From the NCBI GenBank assembly GCA_943912335.1, contig CALTUD010000002.1, positions 62,001 to 126,000 of the forward strand: a DNA stretch of 64,000 nucleotides. Reading direction: 5' to 3'. How positions within the stretch are numbered: position 1 is the stretch's first letter; every line of letters begins with the position of its first letter. Origin of the DNA: an uncultured Acetobacteraceae bacterium (lineage in GTDB: Bacteria > Pseudomonadota > Alphaproteobacteria > Acetobacterales > Acetobacteraceae). The translations under genes were made by a program, and so were the position numbers. Below the pieces are notes generated by a model. The model was not told the DNA's origin. It did not search any database and saw only the letters and a list, made by a program, of their open reading frames with translations. Of this stretch, positions 8,194 through 17,532 are shown one piece after another.

Positions 8194-9525
8194 ATGCTGA
8201 GCGACAAGGACCGCATCTTCACCAACATCTACGGCCAGAACGATTGGCGTCTGGCCGGCGCGCGCAAGCGTGGCGATTGGGACAATACGGCTGCCATCCT
8301 GGCGCGTGGGCGCGACGGCATCATCAACGAGATGAAGGCCTCCAACCTGCGCGGCCGCGGCGGCGCGGGCTTCCCGACCGGGCTGAAGTGGTCGTTCATG
8401 CCGAAGAATTCGGATGGGCGTCCGGCCTATCTGGTGATCAATGGCGACGAGAGCGAGCCCGGCACCTGCAAGGATCGCGAGATCCTGCGTCACGAGCCGC
8501 ACAAGCTGATCGAGAGCGCGCTGATCGCCTCCGTCGCGATGGGCGCGCATACCGCCTACATCTACATCCGCGGCGAGTTTTTCAACGAGGCGCGCAATCT
8601 CCAGATCGCCATCGACGAGGCGTATGATGCCGGTCTGATCGGCCGCAACGCCTGCGGTTCGGGCTGGGACTTCGACTTTCATATCCATCGCGGCGCCGGC
8701 GCCTATATCTGCGGCGAGGAAACCGCGCTGCTGGAAAGCCTCGAAGGCAAGAAGGGCATGCCGCGCATGAAGCCGCCCTTCCCGGCGGCGATGGGGCTGT
8801 ACGGCTGCCCGACCACGGTGAACAACGTGGAAAGCATCGCGGTGGCGTCCACGATCCTGCGTCGCGGCGGGGCGTGGTTTTCGTCTCTGGGCCGGCCGAA
8901 CAACGCCGGCACCAAGCTGATGGCGATCTCCGGGCATGTGAACCGTCCTTGCGTGGTCGAGGAAGAGCTCGGCGTGCCGATGCGCGAGATCATCGAGAAG
9001 CATGCCGGCGGCGTGCGTGGCGGCTGGGACAATCTGCTGGCGGTGATTCCGGGCGGCTGCTCGGTGCCGGTGCTGCCGGCCTCGACCTGCGCCACCGTGC
9101 TGATGGATTACGACAGCCTGCGCGCCGAACGGTCCGGTCTCGGCACCGCCGGCATGATCGTGATGGACAAGTCCACCGACATCATCCGCGCGATCGCCCG
9201 CTTTTCGCGCTTCTTCAAGCATGAGAGCTGCGGCCAGTGCACGCCGTGTCGCGAAGGCACGGGCTGGATGATGCGCATGATGTATCGCATGGTCGAAGGG
9301 CGTGCGGAGATCGAAGAGATCGACATGCTGGAGCAGGTCACCCGTCAGGTTGAAGGCCACACCATCTGCGCGCTCGGCGACGCGGCGGCCTGGCCGATCC
9401 AGGGGCTGATCCGGCATTTCCGTCCGGAGATGGAAGCGCGCATCGCCCAGTACAAGCGAGCGCATGGCCTGTCCGGGCTGGCCCCCACCCCCGAAAACCT
9501 GCCCATTCCCGTGGCGGCGGAGTAG
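8194..9525 (+). CDS. nuoF: NADH-quinone oxidoreductase subunit F
   Basis: 51-kDa-type subunit that binds NADH and FMN and carries [4Fe-4S] cluster N3. Visible motifs are the glycine-rich nucleotide site (RGRGGAGFPTGLKWS), the FMN-site region NGDESEPGTCKDRE and the cluster ligands C346, C349, C352 (SCGQCTPCREGT) and C392 (TICALGD). The 443-residue length is normal. It lies between nuoE and nuoG with short spacers. Confidence 0.97.
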   Translation: MLSDKDRIFTNIYGQNDWRLAGARKRGDWDNTAAILARGRDGIINEMKASNLRGRGGAGFPTGLKWSFMPKNSDGRPAYLVINGDESEPGTCKDREILRHEPHKLIESALIASVAMGAHTAYIYIRGEFFNEARNLQIAIDEAYDAGLIGRNACGSGWDFDFHIHRGAGAYICGEETALLESLEGKKGMPRMKPPFPAAMGLYGCPTTVNNVESIAVASTILRRGGAWFSSLGRPNNAGTKLMAISGHVNRPCVVEEELGVPMREIIEKHAGGVRGGWDNLLAVIPGGCSVPVLPASTCATVLMDYDSLRAERSGLGTAGMIVMDKSTDIIRAIARFSRFFKHESCGQCTPCREGTGWMMRMMYRMVEGRAEIEEIDMLEQVTRQVEGHTICALGDAAAWPIQGLIRHFRPEMEARIAQYKRAHGLSGLAPTPENLPIPVAAE

Positions 9526-9529
9526 CGTC

Positions 9530-11587
9530 ATGGCGAAGGTCACCGTCGACGGGATCCAGGTCGAGGTCGCCAACGGGGCGACCGTGCTGCAGGCGTGCGA
9601 AGCCGCTGGCAAGGAAATCCCGCGCTTCTGCTATCATGAGCGACTGTCGATCGCCGGCAATTGCCGCATGTGTCTGGTCGAGGTCGAGAAGGCGCCGAAG
9701 CCGGTCGCTTCCTGCGGCTATCCGGTGATGGACGGCATGGTGGTGAAGACCGATACCGAGGTGGTGCGACGCGCCCGCCGCGCGGTGATGGAATTCCTGC
9801 TGATCAACCACCCGCTGGACTGCCCGATCTGCGACCAGGGCGGCGAGTGCGATCTCCAGGACCAGGCTTTCGCCTATGGCGGCGATCATTCGCGCTACGC
9901 CGAGAACAAGCGCGCGGTGAAGGACAAGTATCTCGGCCCGCTGGTGAAGACGGTGATGACGCGCTGCATTCAGTGCACGCGCTGCGTCCGTTTCGCGACC
10001 GAGGTGGCCGGCGTGCCGGAGCTGGGCGCGACCTCGCGTGGCGAGAACATGGAAATCGGCACCTATGTCGAGAAGGCGCTGACCTCCGAGCTCAGCGGCA
10101 ATCTGATCGACATCTGCCCGGTCGGCGCGCTGACCTCCAAGCCCTATGCTTACACGGCGCGGCCCTGGGAGCTGCGGAAAGCCGATTCCATCGACGTGAT
10201 GGACGCGACCGGCACGAATATCCGCATCCACGCCAAGGGTCCGGAAGTGATGCGCATCCTGCCGCGCGTGAACGACGCGGTGAACGAGGAGTGGATGGCC
10301 GATAAGGGCCGTTTCTCCATCGACGGTCTGCGGCGCAAGCGTCTGGACCGCCCCTGGGTGCGGGTGCACGGCAAGCTGCGTCAGGCGAGCTGGCAGGATG
10401 CGTTCGTGGCCATCGCCCGCCGTCTCGACGGGGTGAAGGGCGAGCGTATCGGCGCGGTGATCGGCGACATGTGCGATGCCGAGAGCATGGTGGCGCTGGG
10501 CGATCTGATGACCGCCCTGGGCTCGCCCAATGTGGATTGCCGTCAGGACGGCGCGCAGTACGATTTGGGCCGGCGCGAGTTCTATACCTTCAATTCTGGC
10601 ATCGCCGGGATCGAGGAGGCCGACGCGCTGCTTCTGGTCGGCACCGATCCGCGCCACGAGGCGCCCGTCATCAATGCGCGCATCCGCAAGCGTTGGCTGG
10701 CCGGGGCGTTCCCGGTCGGCGTGATCGGCACGCTCGGCGCCGATCTGACCTACCCGGTCGAGATGCTGGGCGACCGCCCGTCGGTGCTGAGCGGGCTGCT
10801 GGACGGCTCGGTCGGCTTCATCGAGGCGCTACGCAACGCCAAGCGTCCCATGATCGTGGTGGGGCAGGCGGCTCTGGCACGCGAGGACGGTGCGGCGGTG
10901 CTGGCGGCGTGCTGGGCGCTGGCGCATCAGGTCGGTGCGCTGCTGCCGGACTGGCATGGTTTCAACGTGCTGCATCAGGCGGCGTCGCGCGTCGCCGCGC
11001 TGGATCTCGGTCTGGTGCCGCGCGCCGGCGGCCGTTCGGTGGCCGGCATGATGAGCGGCGGCGTGGATGTGCTGTGGCTGCTGGGCGCCGACGAGATCGG
11101 CGCAGGACGGATCGGGCCGGACACGTTCGTGGTGTATCAGGGGCATCACGGCGATGCCGGAGCAGCCCGGGCCGACGTGATCCTTCCGGGTGCGACCTAC
11201 ACGGAGAAATCCGGCACCTACGTGAACACCGAGGGCCGGGTGCAGACCGCGTTCCAGTCTGTGTTCCCGCCGGGCGAGGCGCGCGAGGATTGGCGCATCC
11301 TGCGCGCCTTCTCAGAGGTGGTCGGCCACACGCTGCCCTATGACGATCTGGACGGCGTGCGTCGGCGTCTGGCCGAGGTGAATCCGGTCTTCGCGCGTCA
11401 GGGGCTGCCGCGCTTCGGCGCGACGGAGGCGTCCGGACCGTCCGGGGAGGTGTCGGCGATCGGCAACGCTCCGTTCGCGCAGCCGGTGTTCGACTACTAC
11501 CAGACCAACACGATCAGCCGGGCGAGCGAGACCATGGCCGAATGTTCGCGGGTGTATGCGCACCCGGTCATCCAGGCGGCGGAGTAA
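9530..11587 (+). CDS. nuoG: NADH-quinone oxidoreductase subunit G
   Basis: 75-kDa-type subunit, the large iron-sulfur protein of the NADH module. The 685-residue product has an N-terminal ferredoxin domain with C34, C45, C48 and C62 for a [2Fe-2S] cluster, the His-Cys motif HPLDCPICDQGGECDLQD, a further [4Fe-4S] motif CIQCTRC and a C-terminal molybdopterin-oxidoreductase-like domain. The ATG at 9530, 4 bases after the nuoF stop, was chosen over the open frame upstream because the ferredoxin domain starts there (MAKVTVDG). Confidence 0.96.
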   Translation: MAKVTVDGIQVEVANGATVLQACEAAGKEIPRFCYHERLSIAGNCRMCLVEVEKAPKPVASCGYPVMDGMVVKTDTEVVRRARRAVMEFLLINHPLDCPICDQGGECDLQDQAFAYGGDHSRYAENKRAVKDKYLGPLVKTVMTRCIQCTRCVRFATEVAGVPELGATSRGENMEIGTYVEKALTSELSGNLIDICPVGALTSKPYAYTARPWELRKADSIDVMDATGTNIRIHAKGPEVMRILPRVNDAVNEEWMADKGRFSIDGLRRKRLDRPWVRVHGKLRQASWQDAFVAIARRLDGVKGERIGAVIGDMCDAESMVALGDLMTALGSPNVDCRQDGAQYDLGRREFYTFNSGIAGIEEADALLLVGTDPRHEAPVINARIRKRWLAGAFPVGVIGTLGADLTYPVEMLGDRPSVLSGLLDGSVGFIEALRNAKRPMIVVGQAALAREDGAAVLAACWALAHQVGALLPDWHGFNVLHQAASRVAALDLGLVPRAGGRSVAGMMSGGVDVLWLLGADEIGAGRIGPDTFVVYQGHHGDAGAARADVILPGATYTEKSGTYVNTEGRVQTAFQSVFPPGEAREDWRILRAFSEVVGHTLPYDDLDGVRRRLAEVNPVFARQGLPRFGATEASGPSGEVSAIGNAPFAQPVFDYYQTNTISRASETMAECSRVYAHPVIQAAE

Positions 11588-11594
11588 ACCGACG

Positions 11595-12629
11595 GTGGAA
11601 CACTTCTTCTTCCATACCGTCGTCGGGCTGGTCGTCCTGACCGTGCTGGAATGTCTGGCGATCCTGGTGCCGCTGCTGATGGCGGTGGCCTATCTGGTTT
11701 ATGGCGAGCGCAAGGTCATGGCCTCCATGCAGCTGCGCAAGGGGCCGAACGTCGTCGGTCCGTTCGGGCTGCTGCAGACCTTCGCCGACGCCATCAAGAT
11801 GATGACCAAGGAAACGGTGATCCCCACCGGTGCCAACCGCGTGCTGTATCTGCTGGCACCGTTCCTCACCTTCGCCTTGGCGATGATCGCCTGGGCGGTG
11901 ATCCCGACCAATAACGGTTGGGCGATCGCCAACATCAATGTCGGCGTGCTCTACCTGTTCGCGATCTCCTCGCTCGGCGTCTACGGCATGCTGATCGCCG
12001 GTTGGGCGTCGAACAGCAAATACGCCTTTCTGGGCGGGCTCCGTTCCGCGGCGCAGATGGTGTCCTACGAGGTGTCGCTGGGCCTCGTGATCGTGTCGAT
12101 CCTGCTGGTGGTCGGCTCGCTCAACCTGAACGACATCATCCTGGCGCAGCGGCATGTGTGGTTCTGCCTGCCCATGCTGCCGATGTTCGTGATCTTCTTC
12201 ATCTCCGCCCTGGCCGAGACCAATCGGGCGCCGTTCGATCTGCCGGAAGGCGAGAGCGAGCTCGTGGCCGGCTTCTTCGTGGAATACTCCTCGCTCGCCT
12301 TCGGCCTGTTCTTCCTGGGCGAGTACATGAACATGATCCTGATGTCGGCGATGACCAGCATCCTGTTCCTGGGCGGCTGGCTGGCGCCGTTCAACATTGC
12401 GCCCTTCACCTGGGTGCCGGGACCGATCTGGCTGATCCTGAAGATCGTGTTCGTTCTGTTCATGTTCATCTGGGTCCGCGCGACCTTTCCGCGCTACCGC
12501 TACGACCAGCTCATGCGTCTCGGCTGGAAGGTGTTTCTGCCCTTCTCGCTGGTGTGGATGGTGCTGACGGCGGGGTTCCTCATGGCGACCGGGATGCTGC
12601 CCGGGCTTCAAGCGAATGGTGTCGGCTGA
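11595..12629 (+). CDS. nuoH: NADH-quinone oxidoreductase subunit H
   Basis: Membrane subunit that links the quinone site to the proton-pumping arm. The 344-residue product has about eight membrane segments and the conserved loops YGERKVMASMQLRKGPN and AETNRAPFDLPEGESELVAG. The start is GTG at 11595, where conserved similarity begins; the frame stays open upstream only because it overlaps nuoG. Its stop overlaps the nuoI start by 1 base. Confidence 0.96.
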   Translation: MEHFFFHTVVGLVVLTVLECLAILVPLLMAVAYLVYGERKVMASMQLRKGPNVVGPFGLLQTFADAIKMMTKETVIPTGANRVLYLLAPFLTFALAMIAWAVIPTNNGWAIANINVGVLYLFAISSLGVYGMLIAGWASNSKYAFLGGLRSAAQMVSYEVSLGLVIVSILLVVGSLNLNDIILAQRHVWFCLPMLPMFVIFFISALAETNRAPFDLPEGESELVAGFFVEYSSLAFGLFFLGEYMNMILMSAMTSILFLGGWLAPFNIAPFTWVPGPIWLILKIVFVLFMFIWVRATFPRYRYDQLMRLGWKVFLPFSLVWMVLTAGFLMATGMLPGLQANGVG

Positions 12630-13114
12630 TGGCTGCCGGAAATCTCCTGAAGTCGTTCCTGCTCACCGAGCTGCTTGGCGGCCTGAGCGTGACGCTGCGC
12701 TACATGTTCAAGCCGAAGGCGACCATCAACTACCCGTTCGAGAAGGGGCATCTGAGCCCGCGCTTCCGCGGCGAGCATGCGCTGCGCCGTTATCCGAACG
12801 GCGAGGAACGCTGCATCGCCTGCAAGCTCTGCGAGGCGGTGTGTCCGGCCGAGGCGATCACCATCGAGGCCGAGCCGCGCGATGACGGCTCGCGCCGCAC
12901 CACGCGCTACGACATCGACATGACCAAGTGCATCTATTGCGGCCTGTGCGAGGAAGCCTGCCCGGTGGACGCGATCGTGGAGGGGCCGAACTACGAGTTC
13001 GCCACCGAAACGCGCGAAGAGCTGATGTACGACAAGAACAAGCTGCTGGCGAACGGCGACCGCTGGGAAAGCGTGCTGGCGCGTCGCCTCGAGATGGATG
13101 CGCCCTATCGATGA
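12629..13114 (+). CDS. nuoI: NADH-quinone oxidoreductase subunit I
   Basis: 23-kDa-type ferredoxin subunit that carries clusters N6a and N6b on the way to NuoB. Two CxxCxxCxxxC motifs are visible, C62/C65/C68/C72 and C101/C104/C107/C111. The product has 161 residues. The ATG at 12629 overlaps the nuoH stop, and the end overlaps the nuoJ start by 4 bases. Confidence 0.97.
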   Translation: MAAGNLLKSFLLTELLGGLSVTLRYMFKPKATINYPFEKGHLSPRFRGEHALRRYPNGEERCIACKLCEAVCPAEAITIEAEPRDDGSRRTTRYDIDMTKCIYCGLCEEACPVDAIVEGPNYEFATETREELMYDKNKLLANGDRWESVLARRLEMDAPYR

Positions 13115-13818
13115 TCACGCAGATCACCTTCTATCTGTTCGCAACCATCCTGGTGCTCTGCGCCGGCATGGTGGTGAGCGCGCGCAATCCGGTCCATGCG
13201 GTTCTGTTCCTGATCCTGGGCTTCTTCAACGCCGCCGGACTGTTCCTGATCGCGGGTGCCGAGTTCCTGGCGATGATCCTGGTGATCGTCTACGTGGGCG
13301 CGGTCGCGGTTCTGTTCCTGTTCGTCGTGATGATGCTGGACGTGAACTTTAACCAGCTCCGCGAGGGCCTGCAGCGCTATGCGCCAGTGGGCGCGGCGGT
13401 CGGCGTGGCGCTTCTTGCCGAGCTGATCTTCACCGTCGGCCGCCTGAAGCTGGTGCCGAGCGTGCAGGAGCCGGTGCTGCCGGGCCCGCAGATCAGCAAC
13501 ACCGAGGCTCTGGGCCGGCTGATCTATACGGACTACGTGCTGCTGTTCCAGGCCTGCGGTCTGGTGCTGCTGGTGGCCATGATCGGCGCCATCGTGCTCA
13601 CGCTGCGCGATCGTCCGTCGGCGCGCCGCCAGAACATCGCCCTCCAGCATGCGCGCATGCCGGCCGACACGATGGAGCTGATGCAGCTCGAAACCGGCGC
13701 CGGTACCGACGCCCTGGGCGGGTTCATCCGCCCGCGTGACGGCTACGGCGCCGCTGCCGAGCCGATCGACCCGCGCGCGCTTCCGGCGCGGCGTTCCGAC
13801 GAAAGGCTGGGAGCCTGA
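13111..13818 (+). CDS. nuoJ: NADH-quinone oxidoreductase subunit J
   Basis: Membrane subunit of the proximal pumping arm with five predicted membrane segments. It shows the conserved GAEFLAMILVIVYVGAVAVLF region that includes the pi-bulge helix of TM3. The ATG at 13111 gives 235 residues. The C-terminal ~50 residues are hydrophilic and poorly conserved. nuoK follows after 2 bases. Confidence 0.95.
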   Translation: MITQITFYLFATILVLCAGMVVSARNPVHAVLFLILGFFNAAGLFLIAGAEFLAMILVIVYVGAVAVLFLFVVMMLDVNFNQLREGLQRYAPVGAAVGVALLAELIFTVGRLKLVPSVQEPVLPGPQISNTEALGRLIYTDYVLLFQACGLVLLVAMIGAIVLTLRDRPSARRQNIALQHARMPADTMELMQLETGAGTDALGGFIRPRDGYGAAAEPIDPRALPARRSDERLGA

Positions 13819-13820
13819 GA

Positions 13821-14144
13821 ATGGAAAACGGTCTCGCCGTGGTGGGCATCGGCCCGTTCCTGTCGGTCGGTGCCATCCTGCTGGTGCTGGGCGTGTTCGG
13901 GATCTTCCTGAACCGCAAGAACATCATTGTCATGATGATGTCGATCGAACTGATCCTGCTTTCGGCCAATCTCAATCTGGTGGCCTTCTCGGCTGCCCAT
14001 GGCGAACTGTCCGGGCAGGTCTTCACCCTGTTCTCCCTGACGGTGGCCGCTGCCGAGGCAGCGATCGGTCTCGCCATCGTCACCGTGTATTTCCGTAATC
14101 GCGGCTCGATCCAGGTCGAGGACGTGACATTGATGAAGGGCTGA
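13821..14144 (+). CDS. nuoK: NADH-quinone oxidoreductase subunit K
   Basis: Small antiporter-like membrane subunit of complex I, homologous to MrpC. At 107 residues with three membrane segments it has the normal length, and it carries the conserved buried glutamates in MSIELILLSAN and AEAAIGLAI. Tightly packed between nuoJ and nuoL. Confidence 0.96.
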   Translation: MENGLAVVGIGPFLSVGAILLVLGVFGIFLNRKNIIVMMMSIELILLSANLNLVAFSAAHGELSGQVFTLFSLTVAAAEAAIGLAIVTVYFRNRGSIQVEDVTLMKG

Positions 14145-14145
14145 G

Positions 14146-16086
14146 ATGCTGTCCTTGGGCCTTCTTTTCGGCACGGCCGTCTTCGCGCCGCTGCTGGGAG
14201 CGATCATCGCCGGCGTGTTCGGACGCCTGATCGGCGACGCGGCATCCCGCGTCGTCACCATCGCGCTGATGGTGCTGGCCTCCGCCTGCGCCATCGCGGC
14301 ACTCGTGACCGGACTGCACACCGGCTCTCAGGCGGTGGCGGTTCCGGTGTCGACCTGGGTGCAGGCGGGCGGGTTCCACGCCTCCTGGCAGCTTCGTTTC
14401 GACACGCTCTCGGCGTCGATGGTGACGATGGTCACCGTGATCTCCACGCTGATCCATCTCTACAGCGTCGGCTACATGGCGCATGAGAAGACGCCGGTCT
14501 CGCGCTTCTTCGCCTACCTGTCGCTGTTCTCCTTCGCCATGCTGATGCTGGTCAGCTCCGACAACCTGATCCAGCTCTTCTTCGGCTGGGAAGGCGTCGG
14601 CCTCGCGAGCTATCTGCTGATCGGCTACTGGTTCGATCGTCCCAGCGCCAACGCTGCGGCGGTGAAAGCCTTCGTGGTCAACCGCGTCGCCGACCTGTTC
14701 TTCATGGTCGGTATCGCGCTGGTGTTCCTCCAGTTCGGCACTGTCGCCTACGACAACATCTTCGCCCTGGTCCCGGCGCATGCCGGTGCGGTCTATCACC
14801 TGTTCGGCAGCGATCTGCGCGCCTACGAGGTGATCGGCGTGCTGCTGTTCATCGGCGCTGCCGGCAAGTCGGCGCAGCTCTTTCTGCACACCTGGCTGCC
14901 GGACGCGATGGAAGGCCCGACCCCGGTTTCCGCGCTGATCCATGCCGCGACCATGGTGACCGCCGGCGTGTTCCTGATGGCGCGCATGTCGCCGCTGCTG
15001 GAATATGCGCCCGTCGCCAAGGACGTGGTGCTGTTCATCGGCGCGACCACCTGCTTCTTCGCCGCGACGGTCGGTCTGGTGCAGCCGGACATCAAGCGCA
15101 CCATCGCCTATTCGACCTGCTCGCAGCTCGGCTACATGTTCATGGCCGCGGGATGCGGCGTGTATCAGGCGGCGATGTTCCACCTGACCACCCATGCCTG
15201 CTTCAAGGCCCTCCTGTTCCTCAGCGCGGGTTCGGTGATCCATGCGCTGCATGGCGAGCAGGACATGTTCCGCATGGGCGGACTGTGGCGGAAGCTGCCG
15301 GTCACCTATGCCGCGGTCTGGGCCGGCGCCCTGGCGCTGGGCGGCATTCCGCCCTTCGCCGGCTGGTGGTCCAAGGACGCGATCATCGACGGCGCCTTCG
15401 TGGCCGGCGGTCTCGGTTTCTATGGCTGGGTGCTCGGCGTGGCGGTGGCGTTCCTGACCGCCCTCTATAGCTGGCGCATGCTGTTCCTGGTGTTCCACGG
15501 CCGGCCGAAGGTGCCGGAACTGGCCGACCACGCGCATGAAAGCCCGTTCGTGATGACCCTGCCTCTGGTGCTGCTGAGCATCGCTGCCGTGGTCGCCGGC
15601 TGGCTGCTCTATCCTTACTATGTCGGCGAGCGTCAGGCGGCGTACTGGAACGGAGCGATCTTCACCGGCGCCAACAACCACGTGCTCGCCAACCTGGATC
15701 AGCTTCCGGCGCTGATCACGCTGGTGCCGACCATCGCCGCCTTCCTCGGCCTGTTCGCGGCCGTGGTGGGTTACGTGCTCAAGCCTGAACTGCCCGGTCA
15801 GCTCGCCGCTTTGATGCGCCCGCTCTATCTGTTCCTGCTGAACAAGTGGTATTTCGACGAGCTGTATGACGCGATCTTCGTGCGTCCCTACAAGGCGCTG
15901 GCCCGTGTGCTCTGGCACGGCGCGGACGAGGGCATCGTCGACGGCAGCGCCACCGGTCTGGCACGCCTGACCGCCGGCGGTTCGGCGCAGATCGTCCGCA
16001 TCCAGACCGGCTCGATCGCGGTCTACGCCTTCACCATGCTGATCGGCCTGCTCGCGCTGTGCTCGGTCTTCCTGTTCTTCGGATGA
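14146..16086 (+). CDS. nuoL: NADH-quinone oxidoreductase subunit L
   Basis: Distal antiporter-like proton-pumping subunit. The 646-residue product is full length: about 14-16 membrane segments, the conserved FFGWEGVGLASYLLIGYW motif with its key Glu, the HTWLPDAMEGPTPVSALIHA motif of TM7-8, and a C-terminal part long enough to include the lateral helix. It ends ATGA, overlapping the next start. In a standard operon nuoM would follow; here nuoN follows directly. Confidence 0.97.
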   Translation: MLSLGLLFGTAVFAPLLGAIIAGVFGRLIGDAASRVVTIALMVLASACAIAALVTGLHTGSQAVAVPVSTWVQAGGFHASWQLRFDTLSASMVTMVTVISTLIHLYSVGYMAHEKTPVSRFFAYLSLFSFAMLMLVSSDNLIQLFFGWEGVGLASYLLIGYWFDRPSANAAAVKAFVVNRVADLFFMVGIALVFLQFGTVAYDNIFALVPAHAGAVYHLFGSDLRAYEVIGVLLFIGAAGKSAQLFLHTWLPDAMEGPTPVSALIHAATMVTAGVFLMARMSPLLEYAPVAKDVVLFIGATTCFFAATVGLVQPDIKRTIAYSTCSQLGYMFMAAGCGVYQAAMFHLTTHACFKALLFLSAGSVIHALHGEQDMFRMGGLWRKLPVTYAAVWAGALALGGIPPFAGWWSKDAIIDGAFVAGGLGFYGWVLGVAVAFLTALYSWRMLFLVFHGRPKVPELADHAHESPFVMTLPLVLLSIAAVVAGWLLYPYYVGERQAAYWNGAIFTGANNHVLANLDQLPALITLVPTIAAFLGLFAAVVGYVLKPELPGQLAALMRPLYLFLLNKWYFDELYDAIFVRPYKALARVLWHGADEGIVDGSATGLARLTAGGSAQIVRIQTGSIAVYAFTMLIGLLALCSVFLFFG

Positions 16087-17531
16087 GCGCCGCCATGCCC
16101 GTTTCCTTCAACTGGTCCCTGGCGCTCCCGGAGATCGTGCTTTCGGTCTGCGGCCTGCTGATCCTGGTGATCGGCGTGTTCCAGCGAAAGAACGCGTCCG
16201 GCCTGCTCTGCACCGGTCTCGCCGTGGCCGCCTTCGTGGCGACCGCGGTGCTGGTGATCGGCGCGCCGAGCGGTGTCGGATATCGCGGCACCTTCGTATC
16301 GGACGACTTCGCGCGCTTCGCCAAGCTGCTGACCCTGGCCGGTGCCGCGCTCAGCGCCATCCTGTCGCTGGACTATAACGGCCGGCAGAACGTGGACCGG
16401 TTCGAGTTTCCGGTGCTGATCCTGTTCTCCACCGTCGGCACCATGCTGATGGCGTCGTCCGAGAACCTGATGACGCTGTATGTCGGTCTCGAACTGCAAT
16501 CCCTGGCGATCTACATCCTCTGCGCCTTCGCCCGCGACGAGGTGACCTCCTCCGAAGCCGGCCTGAAGTATTTCGTGCTGGGCTCGCTCGCTTCCGGACT
16601 GCTGCTCTACGGCATCTCCCTGGTCTACGGTTTCGCCGGCACTATGGAATATGGCGGCCTGCGCGCGGCCCTGGCCAGCGACGCCCCGGTTCCGGCCGGT
16701 CTGGTGATCGGCATCGTGTTCGTGTTCGTGGGGCTGGCGTTCAAGCTGTCCGCCGCGCCGTTCCATATGTGGACGCCGGACGTGTATCAGGGCGCGCCGA
16801 CCTCGGTGACGGCGTTCATGGCCGGTGCGCCGAAGGTGGCGGCGTTCGCGCTGCTGCTGCGGATCATGGCCGGACCGTTCGGCCACCTGGCACCGCAATG
16901 GCAGATGCTGGTCGAGCTGGTGGCGATCTGCACCATGGCGCTCGGCGCCCTGGCCGCGATCCCGCAGACCAACATCAAGCGCCTGATGGCCTATTCCTCC
17001 ATCGGCCATATGGGCTACGCGATGATCGGCGTGGCGGTGGGCACCGAAGCCGGCGTGCGCGGGACGCTGGTCTATCTCGCGACCTATCTGTTCATGACCG
17101 TGGGCGTGTTCGCCTGCATCATGGCGATGCGTCGGAACGGCCGTCCGCTGGACCGGATCTCCGATCTGTCCGGCCTGTCGCGTACCAACCCGCTGCTGGC
17201 GCTGACCATGGGCATCTTCATGTTCAGCATGGCCGGCGTGCCGCCCTTCTCGGGCTTCTTCGGCAAGCTGATGGTGTTCGCCGCCGCCGTGCAGTCCGGC
17301 TTGTGGACGCTGGCGGTGATCGGCGTGATCACCTCCATGATCGGCCTGTATTACTACTGGCGAGTGGTGAAGGTGATGTATTTCGATGTGCCGGAGCCGG
17401 CCTTCGATCGCAGCGCCCGCTCCGTTAGTGCCGTGGCCGGCGCCATGGGTCTGGTGACCGCCCTGTTCCTGCTGGTGCTGGGCCCGGTGACGGGTGCGGC
17501 GCAGGCGGCGGCGGCGGTTCTGTTCAGGTAG
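16083..17531 (+). CDS. nuoN: NADH-quinone oxidoreductase subunit N
   Basis: Proximal antiporter-like subunit of complex I. The 482-residue product has the NuoN-type signatures GLELQSLAIYILCAF and KLSAAPFHMWTPDVYQGAPT with its buried Lys and Glu residues, and about 14 membrane segments. It was assigned as NuoN, not NuoM, because of the SEAGLKYFVLGSLASGLLLYGISLVYG region and its place at the operon end next to birA. The ATG at 16083 overlaps the nuoL stop; ATG 16095 is an alternative start. Confidence 0.95.
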   Translation: MSAAMPVSFNWSLALPEIVLSVCGLLILVIGVFQRKNASGLLCTGLAVAAFVATAVLVIGAPSGVGYRGTFVSDDFARFAKLLTLAGAALSAILSLDYNGRQNVDRFEFPVLILFSTVGTMLMASSENLMTLYVGLELQSLAIYILCAFARDEVTSSEAGLKYFVLGSLASGLLLYGISLVYGFAGTMEYGGLRAALASDAPVPAGLVIGIVFVFVGLAFKLSAAPFHMWTPDVYQGAPTSVTAFMAGAPKVAAFALLLRIMAGPFGHLAPQWQMLVELVAICTMALGALAAIPQTNIKRLMAYSSIGHMGYAMIGVAVGTEAGVRGTLVYLATYLFMTVGVFACIMAMRRNGRPLDRISDLSGLSRTNPLLALTMGIFMFSMAGVPPFSGFFGKLMVFAAAVQSGLWTLAVIGVITSMIGLYYYWRVVKVMYFDVPEPAFDRSARSVSAVAGAMGLVTALFLLVLGPVTGAAQAAAAVLFR

Positions 17532-17532
17532 G

